From Nostoc sp. HK-01 (GTDB lineage: Bacteria; Cyanobacteriota; Cyanobacteriia; Cyanobacteriales; Nostocaceae): a stretch of DNA of 64,000 bases. Of the stretch, positions 45,147 through 56,400 are shown in pieces (position 1 is the stretch's first letter; every line of letters starts with the position of its first letter). The translations under genes and the position numbers were made by a program. The notes under the pieces are model-generated. The model saw only the letters and a list, made by a program, of their open reading frames with translations, was not told where the DNA came from and did not search any database. The stretch covers positions 3,909,501 through 3,973,500 of the forward strand of contig AP018318.1 of NCBI GenBank assembly GCA_003990705.1. Direction: 5' to 3'.

Positions 45147-48053
45147 ATGAATACGAATAACTCTAATACATTTACTGGACTAGATGAAATCGCCATTATT
45201 GGTATGTCAGGTTGCTTTCCTGGAGCAAAAAACCTGGATGAATTTTGGCAAAATTTACAAAATGGTATTGAATCAGTTTCTTTTTTTACAGAAGAAGAAT
45301 TAATCTCTTCTGGAGTAGATGAAAATGAGATTAATCAACCTAATTATGTTAAAGCCAAAGCAATATTAGAAGATGTAGATTTATTTGACGCTGAATTTTT
45401 TGAATTTACTCCCAAGGAAGCAGAAATTACAGATCCGCAACACCGTTTCTTCCTAGAACATGCGTGGACTGCTTTAGAGAATGCTGGCTACAACTCCAAA
45501 ACCTACCCAGGACAAATAGGAGTTTACGCAGGTGTGGGAATGGACACGTACTTTTTATTTCATCTTTATCCCAACCGTGAACTTTTAGAAGCATCAGTAG
45601 GAAAATTCCGCACTTTAATTGGTAATAGAGGAGATTTTTTACCAACACTTGTTTCTTACAAATTAAATTTGAAAGGCCCAAGTGTGAATGTGCAAACTGC
45701 CTGTTCTACTTCATTAGTTGCAGTTCATTTTGCTTGTCAAAGCTTACTTAATGGCGAAAGCGATATTGCTCTGGCTGGTGGAGTATTAATCAACATGCCA
45801 CACAAAGCTGGCTATCTCTATCAGGAAGGAAGTATTCTTTCCCCCGATGGCCATTGCCGTGCTTTTGATGCCAACGCCCAAGGAACGCTGACTGGTAACG
45901 GTGTAGGTATTGTAGTATTAAAGCTATTAAAGAATGCGATCGCAGATGGCGATTATATTCATGCTGTTATTAAAAGTTCAGCTATTAATAATGATGGTTC
46001 TTTCAAAGTTGGTTACACTGCACCAAGTGTAAATGGGCAAGCAAAAGTCATTGCTGAAGCTCTTTCTATATCAGGAGTCCACCCCGAAACTATCAGTTAT
46101 ATAGAAACTCATGGCACAGGCACCAATCTTGGCGACCCAATAGAAATTGCTGCATTAACCAAATGTTTCCGCGCCAGCACTCAGAAAAAGAATTTCTGTG
46201 CTATTGGTTCACTCAAAACAAATATTGGACATTTAGATGCCGCCGCTGGTGTTGCAGGTTTAATCAAGACAGTTTTAGCGCTCAAACACAAACAAATACC
46301 ACCCAGTTTGCATTTTGCAAAACCTAATCCGCAAATTGATTTTGCCAACAGTCCTTTCTATGTAAATGCTCAATTATCTGCATGGGAAACTAATGGCACT
46401 CCTCGACGCGCTGGGGTGAGTTCCTTTGGTATTGGAGGGACAAATGCTCATATCATTTTAGAAGAAGCTCCCGTTATGAAGCAGCGGAGCAGCACTTCGC
46501 TTTCTCTGCAAGACGCTACGCAAACGCTCCGTGACCAAGGAGTAGAGGAGCAAAGAAGACGATATCAAGTGTTGGTACTGTCTGCTAAAACTAGTGCAGC
46601 CTTAGAAACTGCTACGAGCAATTTAGCTAATTATTGTCAACAAAACTTAAAAATTAACTTGGCTGATGTTGCTTATACCTTAAGTATTGGTCGTCAGGCG
46701 TTTGCATATCGGCGATTTATAGTTGCCCAAGATATTCAAGATGCAGTCAAAGCTTTAACCATTAAAGAACAACAACTAGATTTTAACCACTGCCAAGAAT
46801 TAAATAATCACTCTGTAATTTTTATGTTTCCCGGTCAAGGTTCCCAGTATGTAAATATGGGGCGGGAACTTTATAAAACAGAGTTAATTTTTAAAGAACA
46901 AATTGATTATTGTGCCGAGTTTCTCCAACCTCATTTAGGTCTAGATTTACGTAATTTACTTTATCCAAATGATGAATATCAAGAAATAGCAAATCAACAA
47001 TTACAACAAACTTCTCTTACTCAACCAGCATTATTTATAGTTGAGTACGCCTTAGCTCAATTGTGGATAGCGTGGGGAGTGCGACCTTCCGCAATGATTG
47101 GTCATAGTATTGGAGAATATGTAGCTGCTTGTATTGCGGGTGTATTTTCCTTAGAAGATGCCTTAATACTAGTTGCTATTAGAGGGCGACTGATGCAACA
47201 ACAGCCAGCCGGAGCTATGCTTGCAGTGCCACTATCAGAAGCAGAACTTCAGCCTTGGTTGAATGAAAATATTTGCCTAGCTGCTATTAATAGCCCAAAT
47301 AACTGTGTAGTTTCGGGGACAACTCAGGCAATTCATGACTTACAAAATAAATTAACTGAGCAAGGTGTAGAGTTTCGTCCTCTACACACTTCTCATGCTT
47401 TTCATTCCCAGATGATGGACTCGATTTTAGAGCCATTTCAAGAAAAAATTGGTCAAATTAATCTAAATTCCCCAATAATTCCGATATTATCTAATTTGAC
47501 TGGCAATTGGCTAACTAAAAATGAAGCCACAGATTCAAAATACTGGGTGCAGCATTTACGGCGAACAGTACGATTTAGTGAAGGAATTACTGTATTACTA
47601 CAACATCCAAATCAAATTTTATTAGAGGTTGGCCCTGGACGGACATTAAGTAGTTTAGCTCAACAGCATTCAAATCAAATTACTAAACAGCTTGTGGTTT
47701 CTTCCTTGCGCCATCCTAAAATTCAAGCTTCGCATATCTCCTTCTTTCTTAATACATTAGGTCAACTTTGGTTAGCTGGAGTGCCTATAAATTGGTCAAA
47801 ATTTTATGCTCATCAACAATGTCATCGTATCCCCTTGCCGACCTATCCTTTTGAAAGACAAAGGTATTGGATTGAACCAAGTAAATCACTTAACAAAGAA
47901 ACGCTTTGTGAAAAATTAGAGTATAACTCTACAAATATCCCAGTATCTCCACAAGAACCAGAATTATTAGATAAATCACTGGAACAACTAATATCTCAGC
48001 AAATAGAAATTATGTCTCAACAGTTAGAACTATTGCAATTACTCAAAGAATAA
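45147..48053 (+). CDS. Type I PKS, KS-AT without its own ACP
   Basis: The start ATG at 45147 lies 4 bp after the preceding stop. A TTG at 45072 would overlap that gene. Domains: KS (about 10-430) with Cys about 184 in TACSTSL, ETHGTGT and NIGHLDAA; AT (about 530-830) with Ser about 652 in GHSIGEY and HAFH, the malonyl-CoA signature. The C-terminal tail is helical and Gln-rich and ends without an ACP. The next protein starts with an ACP, so the extension unit is shared between two polypeptides. It should add one malonate-derived C2 unit to the peptide held by the I-A-T module. Confidence 0.9.
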   Translation: MNTNNSNTFTGLDEIAIIGMSGCFPGAKNLDEFWQNLQNGIESVSFFTEEELISSGVDENEINQPNYVKAKAILEDVDLFDAEFFEFTPKEAEITDPQHRFFLEHAWTALENAGYNSKTYPGQIGVYAGVGMDTYFLFHLYPNRELLEASVGKFRTLIGNRGDFLPTLVSYKLNLKGPSVNVQTACSTSLVAVHFACQSLLNGESDIALAGGVLINMPHKAGYLYQEGSILSPDGHCRAFDANAQGTLTGNGVGIVVLKLLKNAIADGDYIHAVIKSSAINNDGSFKVGYTAPSVNGQAKVIAEALSISGVHPETISYIETHGTGTNLGDPIEIAALTKCFRASTQKKNFCAIGSLKTNIGHLDAAAGVAGLIKTVLALKHKQIPPSLHFAKPNPQIDFANSPFYVNAQLSAWETNGTPRRAGVSSFGIGGTNAHIILEEAPVMKQRSSTSLSLQDATQTLRDQGVEEQRRRYQVLVLSAKTSAALETATSNLANYCQQNLKINLADVAYTLSIGRQAFAYRRFIVAQDIQDAVKALTIKEQQLDFNHCQELNNHSVIFMFPGQGSQYVNMGRELYKTELIFKEQIDYCAEFLQPHLGLDLRNLLYPNDEYQEIANQQLQQTSLTQPALFIVEYALAQLWIAWGVRPSAMIGHSIGEYVAACIAGVFSLEDALILVAIRGRLMQQQPAGAMLAVPLSEAELQPWLNENICLAAINSPNNCVVSGTTQAIHDLQNKLTEQGVEFRPLHTSHAFHSQMMDSILEPFQEKIGQINLNSPIIPILSNLTGNWLTKNEATDSKYWVQHLRRTVRFSEGITVLLQHPNQILLEVGPGRTLSSLAQQHSNQITKQLVVSSLRHPKIQASHISFFLNTLGQLWLAGVPINWSKFYAHQQCHRIPLPTYPFERQRYWIEPSKSLNKETLCEKLEYNSTNIPVSPQEPELLDKSLEQLISQQIEIMSQQLELLQLLKE
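46482..46560 (+). repeat. Nostoc-type repeat inserted in frame in the KS-AT linker
   Basis: The 79 bp resemble the dispersed GC-rich repeat (AGACGCTACGCAAACGCTCC). They add roughly 26 residues of unconserved Ser/Arg-rich sequence in the linker after the KS domain. The paralogous PKS at 53432 has a different repeat at the matching place. Confidence 0.6.
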
Positions 48054-48112
48054 TATCTCTAATCGCCACCATTTTTACTACACTCTTGTAACGCTGAGTC
48101 GCGCCAGTTGCG

Positions 48113-48141
48113 ACAAGTCGGGTAGCCTGCCCAACGCACTG
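48113..48141. repeat. Copy of the GC-rich interspersed repeat
   Basis: This segment shares ACAAGTCGGG and GCCCAACG with the element at about 30374-30403. It lies in the 131-bp gap between the KS-AT and ACP-aminotransferase genes, which otherwise shows nothing notable. Confidence 0.55.
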
Positions 48142-48184
48142 GCTTGTCTGTGCTTCTGTGGTTCGTAAACTGCCCTAAAATATT

Positions 48185-51100
48185 ATGCCTAATCAAGAAG
48201 TAAACTCTTTATTAAATAGCTCACAAATTGATATCGTTTTATTAAAAATTAAAGAGATTTTAGGTACCAACTTTGGCATAAACAGTGCCAAAATAGATAT
48301 TCATACCAATCTTTTAGAACTGGGATTTGAATCCCTGGTATTAATTCAATTTAGTCGCTTATTACAAGAAAAATTAGGTGTAAAAATTCCTTTTCGCCAA
48401 TTACTAGAAGAATTTTCCACACTGCATGACTTGGCTGTACATATAGCGCAACAATTACCGCCATCTTTTGAACAGGAAAAACCACTAGTAACACCAGAAC
48501 TGCCTACAAGTAAAAGTTCAGCTAAACTGCTATTAAATAATAGCGGAAATCAGGGAATTGCCCGGCTTATGTCAGAGCAACTAAAGCTCATGGCTCAACA
48601 ATTAGACTTGCTGCGTAACAGCCCTGCACTCAAGAAAATTTCCCCTGTAAATCAAGTTTCTGCCAACATCCCTCAACCGCAAATATCCATAAATTCCCAA
48701 CAGATAGAAAAAACAACTTTAAACCCTCGTCAGCAGCAACATTTAAATGCCTTAATCACCAGATTTGTTCAACGCACTTCAGAATCGAAACGCCTCACCC
48801 AAGAAGCTCGTTCTTTCCACGCAAATCCCAGATCAATTACCGGGTTTCGTCTAGCTCTCAAAGAGATGCTGTATCCCATTCATGCTCAACGTGCTGCTGG
48901 TGCGAGAATTTGGGATGTTGATGGTAATGAATACATTGATGTGTCAATGGGCTTTGGCTCACTGTTATTTGGTCATTCTCCCGATTTTGTTGTAGAAGCG
49001 ATTCAACAGCATATTCAGCAAGGCATACAAAATGGCCCACAATCACATTTGACAAGTAAAGTTGCTAAGTTATTTTGTGAACTGACTAATCAAGAACGAG
49101 TCACCTTTTGTAACTCCGGCACAGATGCCGTTATGGGAGCTATTCGCATCGCCAGAGCAACTACAGGACGCGCCAAAATTGCTGTATTTAACGGTTCTTA
49201 TCATGGCACATTAGATGAAGTTTTAGTGGCAGGAGTCCCCACCGCAGAAACAACCCTCCGTTCTGTACCAGCAGCACCAGGAATTCCCCAACACTTTATC
49301 GAAAACGTTATCGTACTCAACTATGGCAGCCCTGAATCTTTAGAAACTCTCAAAGCCCATACTCATGAATTAGCTGCCGTTTTAGTTGAGCCTATACAAA
49401 GTCGTCGCCCAGATTTCCAACCCAAAGAGTTTTTATATAAATTGAGACAACTGACCGAAGAAGCAGGCATCGTCTTAATTTTTGATGAAGTCATCACAGG
49501 CTTCCGGATGCACCCAGGTGGCATTCAAGCAATGTGGAATATTCAAGCAGATATTACAACTTACGGTAAAGCTCTTGGCTCTGGTTTACCAATTGGGGTA
49601 ATCGCAGGTAAAGCTGATTTTATGGATGCACTTGATGGCGGTTTTTGGCGTTATGGAGATGCCTCTTCTCCGCAACAAGAAACAACCATCTTTGCTGGAA
49701 CTTTTTTCAAAAATCCTTTGGTCATGGCTGTTGCTTGGGCTGTACTTAACTATATCAAGAATAGTGGTGAAAAACTACAAGCAGAATTAGCCAGTAAAAC
49801 CGCAAAAATTGCCGAGACTCTCAATAGTTACTTTCAACAAAAGCAGTTACCAATTCAGGTTGTTAATTGTGGCTCACTATTCCGGTTTGTTTATCCGCCT
49901 AATTTAGTTTGGATGAATTTATTTTTCTATCATCTGATAGAAAAAGGTATTTATATATGGGAAGGGCGGAGTTTTTATATATCTACTGCTCATACTGATG
50001 AAGATATTGAAACTTTAATTATAGCTATTCAAGACAGCATATTAGAATTACAAGCAGGTGATTTTTTACCAGTAGATCCGCCTATAATTAATAATCAAGG
50101 TGATGAATTATCGCCGAGCCAGGGAATAGTTACTCTTCCCCTAACAGAAGTGCAAAAAGAACTTTGGTTTATGGCACAAATCGGAGGTAATGCTTCCCGT
50201 GCTTATAACCAATCAATGGCTATCCATTTGCGTGGCTCATTTAAATTAGAAGCAGTATATCAGGCAATTCAAACAGTTATTAATCGTCATGAAGCCTTAC
50301 GCACTACTTTTAGTTCTGAGAGTAATTATCAATTAATTCATCCTAAACTAACAATAGATATTCCTTACATAGATTTTTCAACTTTAGATGGACAACATTG
50401 CCAAGCAGAGTTAGCCAAATTTTTAAAACAAGAAGCTCAAGAAAATTTTGATTTAGAAAAAGCTCCTTTATTGCGGTTTCATATTATCAAGTTAAAGTCA
50501 AACCATCATCTTTTAGTTTTCACGGTTCATCATATTGTAGCTGATGGTTGGTCAATGGCGATCGTACTAAGAGAGTTAGCGGCAATTTATACAGCAGAAT
50601 CTCAAAATATTACTTGTGAACTTCCCCAGCCAATGCAATATAGCGAGTATGTGCAATGGCAAATACTCCAGCAATCAACTCTAGAAATGGCAAAAGCTAA
50701 GACTTATTGGCTACAGCAATTTTCTGCTTCAGTTCCAGTGTTAACTTTACCAAGTGACAAGATTAGACCAGCAGTAAATACGCATAATGGGGCAATAGAA
50801 ACTTTTACAATTAATACTAATTTATATCAAAAACTCAAAAGTCTGAGTGATGAGTATAAATGTACTTTGTTCACCACACTTCTCGCTGGATATATGGTTT
50901 TATTACAGCGGCTAAGTAATCAAAATGATATTGTTGTGGGTATTGCTTCCGCAGGGCAATCATTAGTTAATAATAATTGCTTGGTGGGTCACTGTGTAAA
51001 TATATTACCAATACGCAGCCAGGTGGATAAATCGCCAGCTTTTATAGATTATTTAACTTATGTAAAAGAGCAATTATTAGCAGCTTATGAGCATCAAATT

Positions 51101-53392
51101 TATCCTTTTATCAATTTAGTCAAGAGTTTAAGTTTGGTGCGAGATGAAAGCCGGAATCCTTTATTTGCAGTTGGGTTTAATTTAGATAAATCACAATTTG
51201 ATTTTGCTGCTTTAGATTGTGAGTTAGAAGTATTGAAGAACTATAATACTACTGCTAAGTTCGATATTGATTTGAATATTATTCAGAGCAATACAGAACT
51301 TTTGCTAGAACTGGAATATAACACAGACTTATTTAGTTCTCAAACAATCCAGCGCTGGGGCAAGCATTATATTACTTTATTAGAAAGTCTTGTTGCTCAT
51401 CCTCAACAACGAATTACAGAATTGTTATTGCTCACCAATATCGACAGGCAACAATTACTAGTAGAATGGAATAATACCCAAGCTAATTATCGTCAAAATC
51501 AATGTATTCATCAGTTGTTTGAAGCTCAAGCAAAGAAAACACCTGATGCGATCGCAGTCTCATTTGATCATCAATATTTAACTTACCAAGAACTTAATCA
51601 CAAAGCTAATCAACTAGCACATTACCTTAAAAAACAAGGTGTAAAACCAGAGGTTTTAGTAGGGATTTGTGTCGAGCGCTCTTTAGACATGATTGTGGGG
51701 ATTTTAGGCATTTTAAAAGCGGGTGCTGCATATCTACCACTTGACCTGGCATATCCCCAAGAACGCCTGAGTTTTATGCTAGAAGATGCCAAAGTATCTT
51801 TAGTGTTAACTCAACAAAGATTGCAAGAGTGGCTACCACACAACCAACAGCAAACTATTTATTTAGATGTAGATTGGCCATTAATTGCTCAAGAAAGCCA
51901 AGCAAATCTGGAGATAAAATTAACAACCACTAACTTAGCTTATGTGATTTACACTTCAGGTTCTACAGGTAAGCCAAAAGGAGTGATGATACAACATCAT
52001 TCTTTAGTAAATTATACAGAAACGGCAATTGTTAAGTATGCTTTAAATTCTAGTGAGGTTATCCTACAATTTGCCTCAATTTGTTTTGATGTAGCAGCAG
52101 AAGAAATATTTACTAGTTTGGTTGTTGGTGCTACATTGGTGCTGAGAAATGATGTAATGTTGAGTTCAATTCCAGCATTTTTAGAGCAGTGTCGCCAGTT
52201 AAAAATAACTGTATTAGCTTTACCTACAGCTTTTTGGCATCAAATAATTGCTGAACTTGAGGATAATTTACCACTGCCTGAATTGTTACGTTTAGTCATC
52301 ATTGGTGGTGAAAAAGCATTGCCACAGCGATTAGTAACTTGGCTAGAACGGGTAAAAAATAAAATACAATTAATTAATTCTTACGGCCCTACAGAAGCAA
52401 CAATTGGGACAACTGTTAGCAATGTATCGAATTTAGATGAATTCAATGTGGCATTCAAAGAGGTGCCAGTTGGTAAAGCAATAGATAATGTCCAAGTTTA
52501 TATATTAGATGCTTGTTTTCAACCTGCTCCTATTGGGGTACCTGGGGAAATTTATATAGGTGGGATGGGTGTAGCGAGAGGATATCTTAACCAACCTCAA
52601 TTAACAGCAGAAAAATTTATTCCCAATCCTTTTAGTAATGCACCAGGAACACGCCTTTATAAAACAGGTGATTTAGCTCGTTATTTAGCTAATGGCGAAA
52701 TTGAAATTTTAGGGCGAGTTGATGAGCAAGTTAAAATTCGCGGTTTTCGGATTGAATTAGGCGAAATTGAAGCGCAATTAAACCAACATCCTGATGTGAG
52801 TGAAGCAGTAGTAAAAGTTTGGGAGGACGAACAAGGTGATAAACGTTTAGTAGGATATGTTGCTTCTCAGTTACAGCCACAACTAACAGCTAATCAACTA
52901 CGAAGCTTTTTACACGAACAACTGCCAGAATACATGATTCCTTCTGCTTTTGTTGTTCTAAAAAGTTTACCAATTACGCCCAACGGCAAAATAGACAGGC
53001 TTGTATTACCTAAACCGGATAAATTGCGTCCAGAATTAGCAGCGAATTATGTAATACCGCAAACTGAGGTAGAACAAACTATTGCTAAGATTTGGCAAAA
53101 AGCTTTGAATCTAGAAAATATCGGTATTCACGATAATTTTTTTGAAATTGGTGGTCATTCACTGCTGATGATTAAGGTGCATAGTGAATTGCGAAAAATA
53201 TTTCCAATTGATTTATCAATGCTGGACTTATTTAGATATCCAACTATCAGTTATTTATCCGATTATTTGAGTAAGTTAAAAAATCAACCTGTATTGGTTC
53301 AGAAGGAAGATAATCAGGTTGAAAAAATTACTTCTGCAAAGGAACAGCAGAAAAAACGGTTGCAAAAAATGAAGTCAGCTAGAAGTATTTAA
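48185..53392 (+). CDS. Hybrid ACP-aminotransferase-C-A-T protein
   Basis: The 1735-residue protein has an ACP (Ser about 48 in LGFESL), a class III PLP aminotransferase of the glutamate-semialdehyde type (about 190-640; NSGTDAV, LIFDEVITGF, Lys in TTYGKALGSG about 460), an active C domain (HHIVADGWS about 780), an A domain (about 1110-1610) and a T domain (Ser about 1658). The ACP completes the upstream KS-AT. The aminotransferase should convert the new beta-keto group to an amine, as MycA-type enzymes do. The A code read by eye, DVEAIGSIGK, resembles ornithine/lysine codes (Glu239, Ser322). Stereochemistry and timing are not predictable. Confidence 0.9.
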   Translation: MPNQEVNSLLNSSQIDIVLLKIKEILGTNFGINSAKIDIHTNLLELGFESLVLIQFSRLLQEKLGVKIPFRQLLEEFSTLHDLAVHIAQQLPPSFEQEKPLVTPELPTSKSSAKLLLNNSGNQGIARLMSEQLKLMAQQLDLLRNSPALKKISPVNQVSANIPQPQISINSQQIEKTTLNPRQQQHLNALITRFVQRTSESKRLTQEARSFHANPRSITGFRLALKEMLYPIHAQRAAGARIWDVDGNEYIDVSMGFGSLLFGHSPDFVVEAIQQHIQQGIQNGPQSHLTSKVAKLFCELTNQERVTFCNSGTDAVMGAIRIARATTGRAKIAVFNGSYHGTLDEVLVAGVPTAETTLRSVPAAPGIPQHFIENVIVLNYGSPESLETLKAHTHELAAVLVEPIQSRRPDFQPKEFLYKLRQLTEEAGIVLIFDEVITGFRMHPGGIQAMWNIQADITTYGKALGSGLPIGVIAGKADFMDALDGGFWRYGDASSPQQETTIFAGTFFKNPLVMAVAWAVLNYIKNSGEKLQAELASKTAKIAETLNSYFQQKQLPIQVVNCGSLFRFVYPPNLVWMNLFFYHLIEKGIYIWEGRSFYISTAHTDEDIETLIIAIQDSILELQAGDFLPVDPPIINNQGDELSPSQGIVTLPLTEVQKELWFMAQIGGNASRAYNQSMAIHLRGSFKLEAVYQAIQTVINRHEALRTTFSSESNYQLIHPKLTIDIPYIDFSTLDGQHCQAELAKFLKQEAQENFDLEKAPLLRFHIIKLKSNHHLLVFTVHHIVADGWSMAIVLRELAAIYTAESQNITCELPQPMQYSEYVQWQILQQSTLEMAKAKTYWLQQFSASVPVLTLPSDKIRPAVNTHNGAIETFTINTNLYQKLKSLSDEYKCTLFTTLLAGYMVLLQRLSNQNDIVVGIASAGQSLVNNNCLVGHCVNILPIRSQVDKSPAFIDYLTYVKEQLLAAYEHQIYPFINLVKSLSLVRDESRNPLFAVGFNLDKSQFDFAALDCELEVLKNYNTTAKFDIDLNIIQSNTELLLELEYNTDLFSSQTIQRWGKHYITLLESLVAHPQQRITELLLLTNIDRQQLLVEWNNTQANYRQNQCIHQLFEAQAKKTPDAIAVSFDHQYLTYQELNHKANQLAHYLKKQGVKPEVLVGICVERSLDMIVGILGILKAGAAYLPLDLAYPQERLSFMLEDAKVSLVLTQQRLQEWLPHNQQQTIYLDVDWPLIAQESQANLEIKLTTTNLAYVIYTSGSTGKPKGVMIQHHSLVNYTETAIVKYALNSSEVILQFASICFDVAAEEIFTSLVVGATLVLRNDVMLSSIPAFLEQCRQLKITVLALPTAFWHQIIAELEDNLPLPELLRLVIIGGEKALPQRLVTWLERVKNKIQLINSYGPTEATIGTTVSNVSNLDEFNVAFKEVPVGKAIDNVQVYILDACFQPAPIGVPGEIYIGGMGVARGYLNQPQLTAEKFIPNPFSNAPGTRLYKTGDLARYLANGEIEILGRVDEQVKIRGFRIELGEIEAQLNQHPDVSEAVVKVWEDEQGDKRLVGYVASQLQPQLTANQLRSFLHEQLPEYMIPSAFVVLKSLPITPNGKIDRLVLPKPDKLRPELAANYVIPQTEVEQTIAKIWQKALNLENIGIHDNFFEIGGHSLLMIKVHSELRKIFPIDLSMLDLFRYPTISYLSDYLSKLKNQPVLVQKEDNQVEKITSAKEQQKKRLQKMKSARSI

Positions 53393-53431
53393 GAAAAACG
53401 AACCACAGAGACGCAGAGGAATTATAGAAAA

Positions 53432-56400
53432 ATGGATGATTCAGCAACATTTCAGCAAAATGGGTCAGAAATAGCAATTATTGGTTTATCAGGGCGGTTT
53501 CCTGGAGCGAAAAATATTGCAGAATTCTGGCAGAATTTACAAGCGGGTGTAGAGTCAATTACTTTTTTTACAGATGAGGAACTAATAAGTTCAGGCGTGG
53601 AGCCAACTATCGTTGATAATCCGAAATATGTGAAAGCTAGAGGTGTATTAGCAGACGCAGAATTATTTGATGCACCATTTTTTGGGTTTACTCCTAAAGA
53701 AGCAGAAATTACAGATCCACAACATAGATTGTTTTTAGAATGTGCTTGGTCAGCTTTAGAAAATGCTGGTTATAACTGTGAAAATTATCCTGGATCTATT
53801 GGTGTTTATGCAGGTAGTAGTTTAAGTAGCTACCTATTTAATATATATATAAATGAAAATATTCGTAATTCTGTTGATGCTCACCAAATAGCAATTGGTG
53901 GGGATAAGGATTTTTTAAGTACTCGTGTTTCTTACAAATTTAATTTACAAGGGCCTAGTTATACAGTTCAAACGGCTTGTTCAACTTCGCTAGTTGCTGT
54001 TCACTTAGCTTGTCAAAGTCTCTTGAACGGAGAATGTGAAATGGCTTTAGCGGGTGGTGTTTCTATTAGTGCATTGCGAAAACAGGGATATTTTTATAAA
54101 GAAGGGGGTATCGGTTCGCCGGATGGACATTGCCGCGCTTTTGATGCCAATGCACAGGGAACTGTTGGGGGTGAAGGTGTGGGCATTGTAGTGTTAAAGA
54201 GATTAGAAGATGCGATCGCAGATCAAGATACCATCTATGCAGTCATTAAAGGTTCTGCTACCAATAACGATGGTTCACAAAAAGTCAGCTACACTGCACC
54301 TCGGATAGAGTCTCAAGCCAAGGTTATCAGAACGGCTCAAGTTGTGGCTGAAGTTCCACCAGAAACTATCACCTATATTGAAGCCCACGGTACAGGCACA
54401 TCTTTAGGAGATCCTATCGAAATTGCGGCTTTAACTGAAGCTTTTCGCGCCAGTACTGAGAAAAGCGGCTTTTGTGCTATTGGTTCTTTAAAAACCAATA
54501 GTGGACATTTGGATGCGGCGGCTGGGATAGCAGGTTTAATTAAGACGGTTTTGGCACTCAAGCACCAAAAAATCCCGCCTAGCCTCCATTATCAAGCACC
54601 AAATCCCCAGATTGATTTTGCCAATAGTCCCTTTTATGTCAACACTCAACTAACAGATTGGCAAACAAACGGTACTCCTCGACGTGCGGGGGTGAGTTCC
54701 TTTGGAATTGGGGGAACTAATGCTCATGTAATTTTGGAAGAAGCACCAATTATTGAGCAAGGAAGCAGGGGTGCAGGGGTGCAGGGGAGATTTTATTTGT
54801 TGTTACTATCAGCAAAGACTAGCACAGCCCTGGAGACGGCGACAGAGAATTTAGTCCAACACTTGCAGCAAAATCAAGATATAAATTTGGCTGATGTGGC
54901 TTACACTTTGGCTGTTGGTCGTAAAGCTTTTGAGCATCGGCGGATTTTGGTGTGTCAAAATCTTGAACATAGCATTACAGCTTTCACGTCTCCAGATAGC
55001 CCAGAAGTTTTCACCAACTACCAAAAATCCGGTCATAGTCCAGTAGTGTTTATGTTTCCTGGACAGGGTTCTCAGTATGTAGATATGGGGAAAGAACTTT
55101 ATGAAAGTCAACCAGAGTTTAGAGAACAAATTGATTATTGTGCTGAACTCCTCAAACCACACCTAAATCTTGATTTACGTGAGGTACTTTATCCCCAAGC
55201 AACCCAGACTCCAGAACTAACCCAAACTGCTATAGCCCAGCCTGCTTTATTTGTGATTGAGTATGCTTTAGCAAAATTATGGATGAGTTGGGGTGTACAT
55301 CCAGAAGCGATGATTGGTCATAGTATTGGGGAATATGTAGCCGCAACTTTAGCAGGGGTTTTTAATTTAGAAGATGCGTTAACGCTAGTTGCTACTCGTG
55401 GAAGCTTGATGCAGCAACAGCCAGGCGGCGCGATGCTGTCGGTGCAAATGTCAGAGTCGGAAATTCAACCTTTTTTGGGTGGAGAACTGGCTTTAGCTGC
55501 AAGTAATTCGCCATCAAGCTGTGTAGTTTCAGGTACGATAAATGCGATCGCTCAATTAGAGCAAAAACTACAACAGCAAGGGATAAATTATCGCCGACTG
55601 CACACATCTCACGCTTTTCATTCTCAGATGATGGATGCAGTTGTTGAGCCATTGACGCAACTTTTACAACAAATTTCCCTCCATCCTCCCCAAATTCCCT
55701 TGATATCGAATGTCAGTGGGACATGGATAGATGCAACCATCGCCACAAACCCCGACTATTGGGCAAAACATCTCCGCCAAACTGTGCTATTTAGTAAAGG
55801 AATCACCGAGTTACTCCAGCAACCAGAACGTATATTTTTGGAGGTGGGGTCTGGTAGAACTTTAAGTACTTTTGTCAAGCAACATCAAAAACCAGAGGTA
55901 GTTACTCTCACTTCACTCCGTCATCCCCAAGAACAAAAGTCAGATATCGCATTTATATTAAATACTTTGGGTCGCCTATGGTTGCAAGGAATTAAAGTTG
56001 ATTGGTTGAGTTTTTATCGCCACGAAAAACCCTACCATATTCCCTTACCTACCTATCCTTTTGAACGTCAGCGTTATTGGATAGAAGCACAACCACAGCT
56101 ATTTAAAGCACAATTAGAAAAACAATTCTCATCAATTACAACGAATTTTGTACCTACTGCACTTATTAGCCACAAGCCAAGTGAAGAAAATCCGGTTTTA
56201 TTAGGTAAAAAACCTAACATTGCTGACTGGTTTTATACTCCTACTTGGAAACGTGCTACTTTACCCCAGTTACCAAATGAAATCAAAACAACTCAATCAA
56301 AATGCTGGTTAGTGTTTGTTGATGAATGTGGTGTGGGAGAAAAAATAGTTCAGCGATTGAAATTAGCAGGTGATGAGGTCATTACTGTCAAAGCTGACAA

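Noticed and set aside
54765-54788. G-rich octamer repeat as a stand-alone regulatory G-quadruplex
   Set aside because: It lies in frame within a PKS linker and matches a common dispersed repeat; there is no sign of regulatory use.
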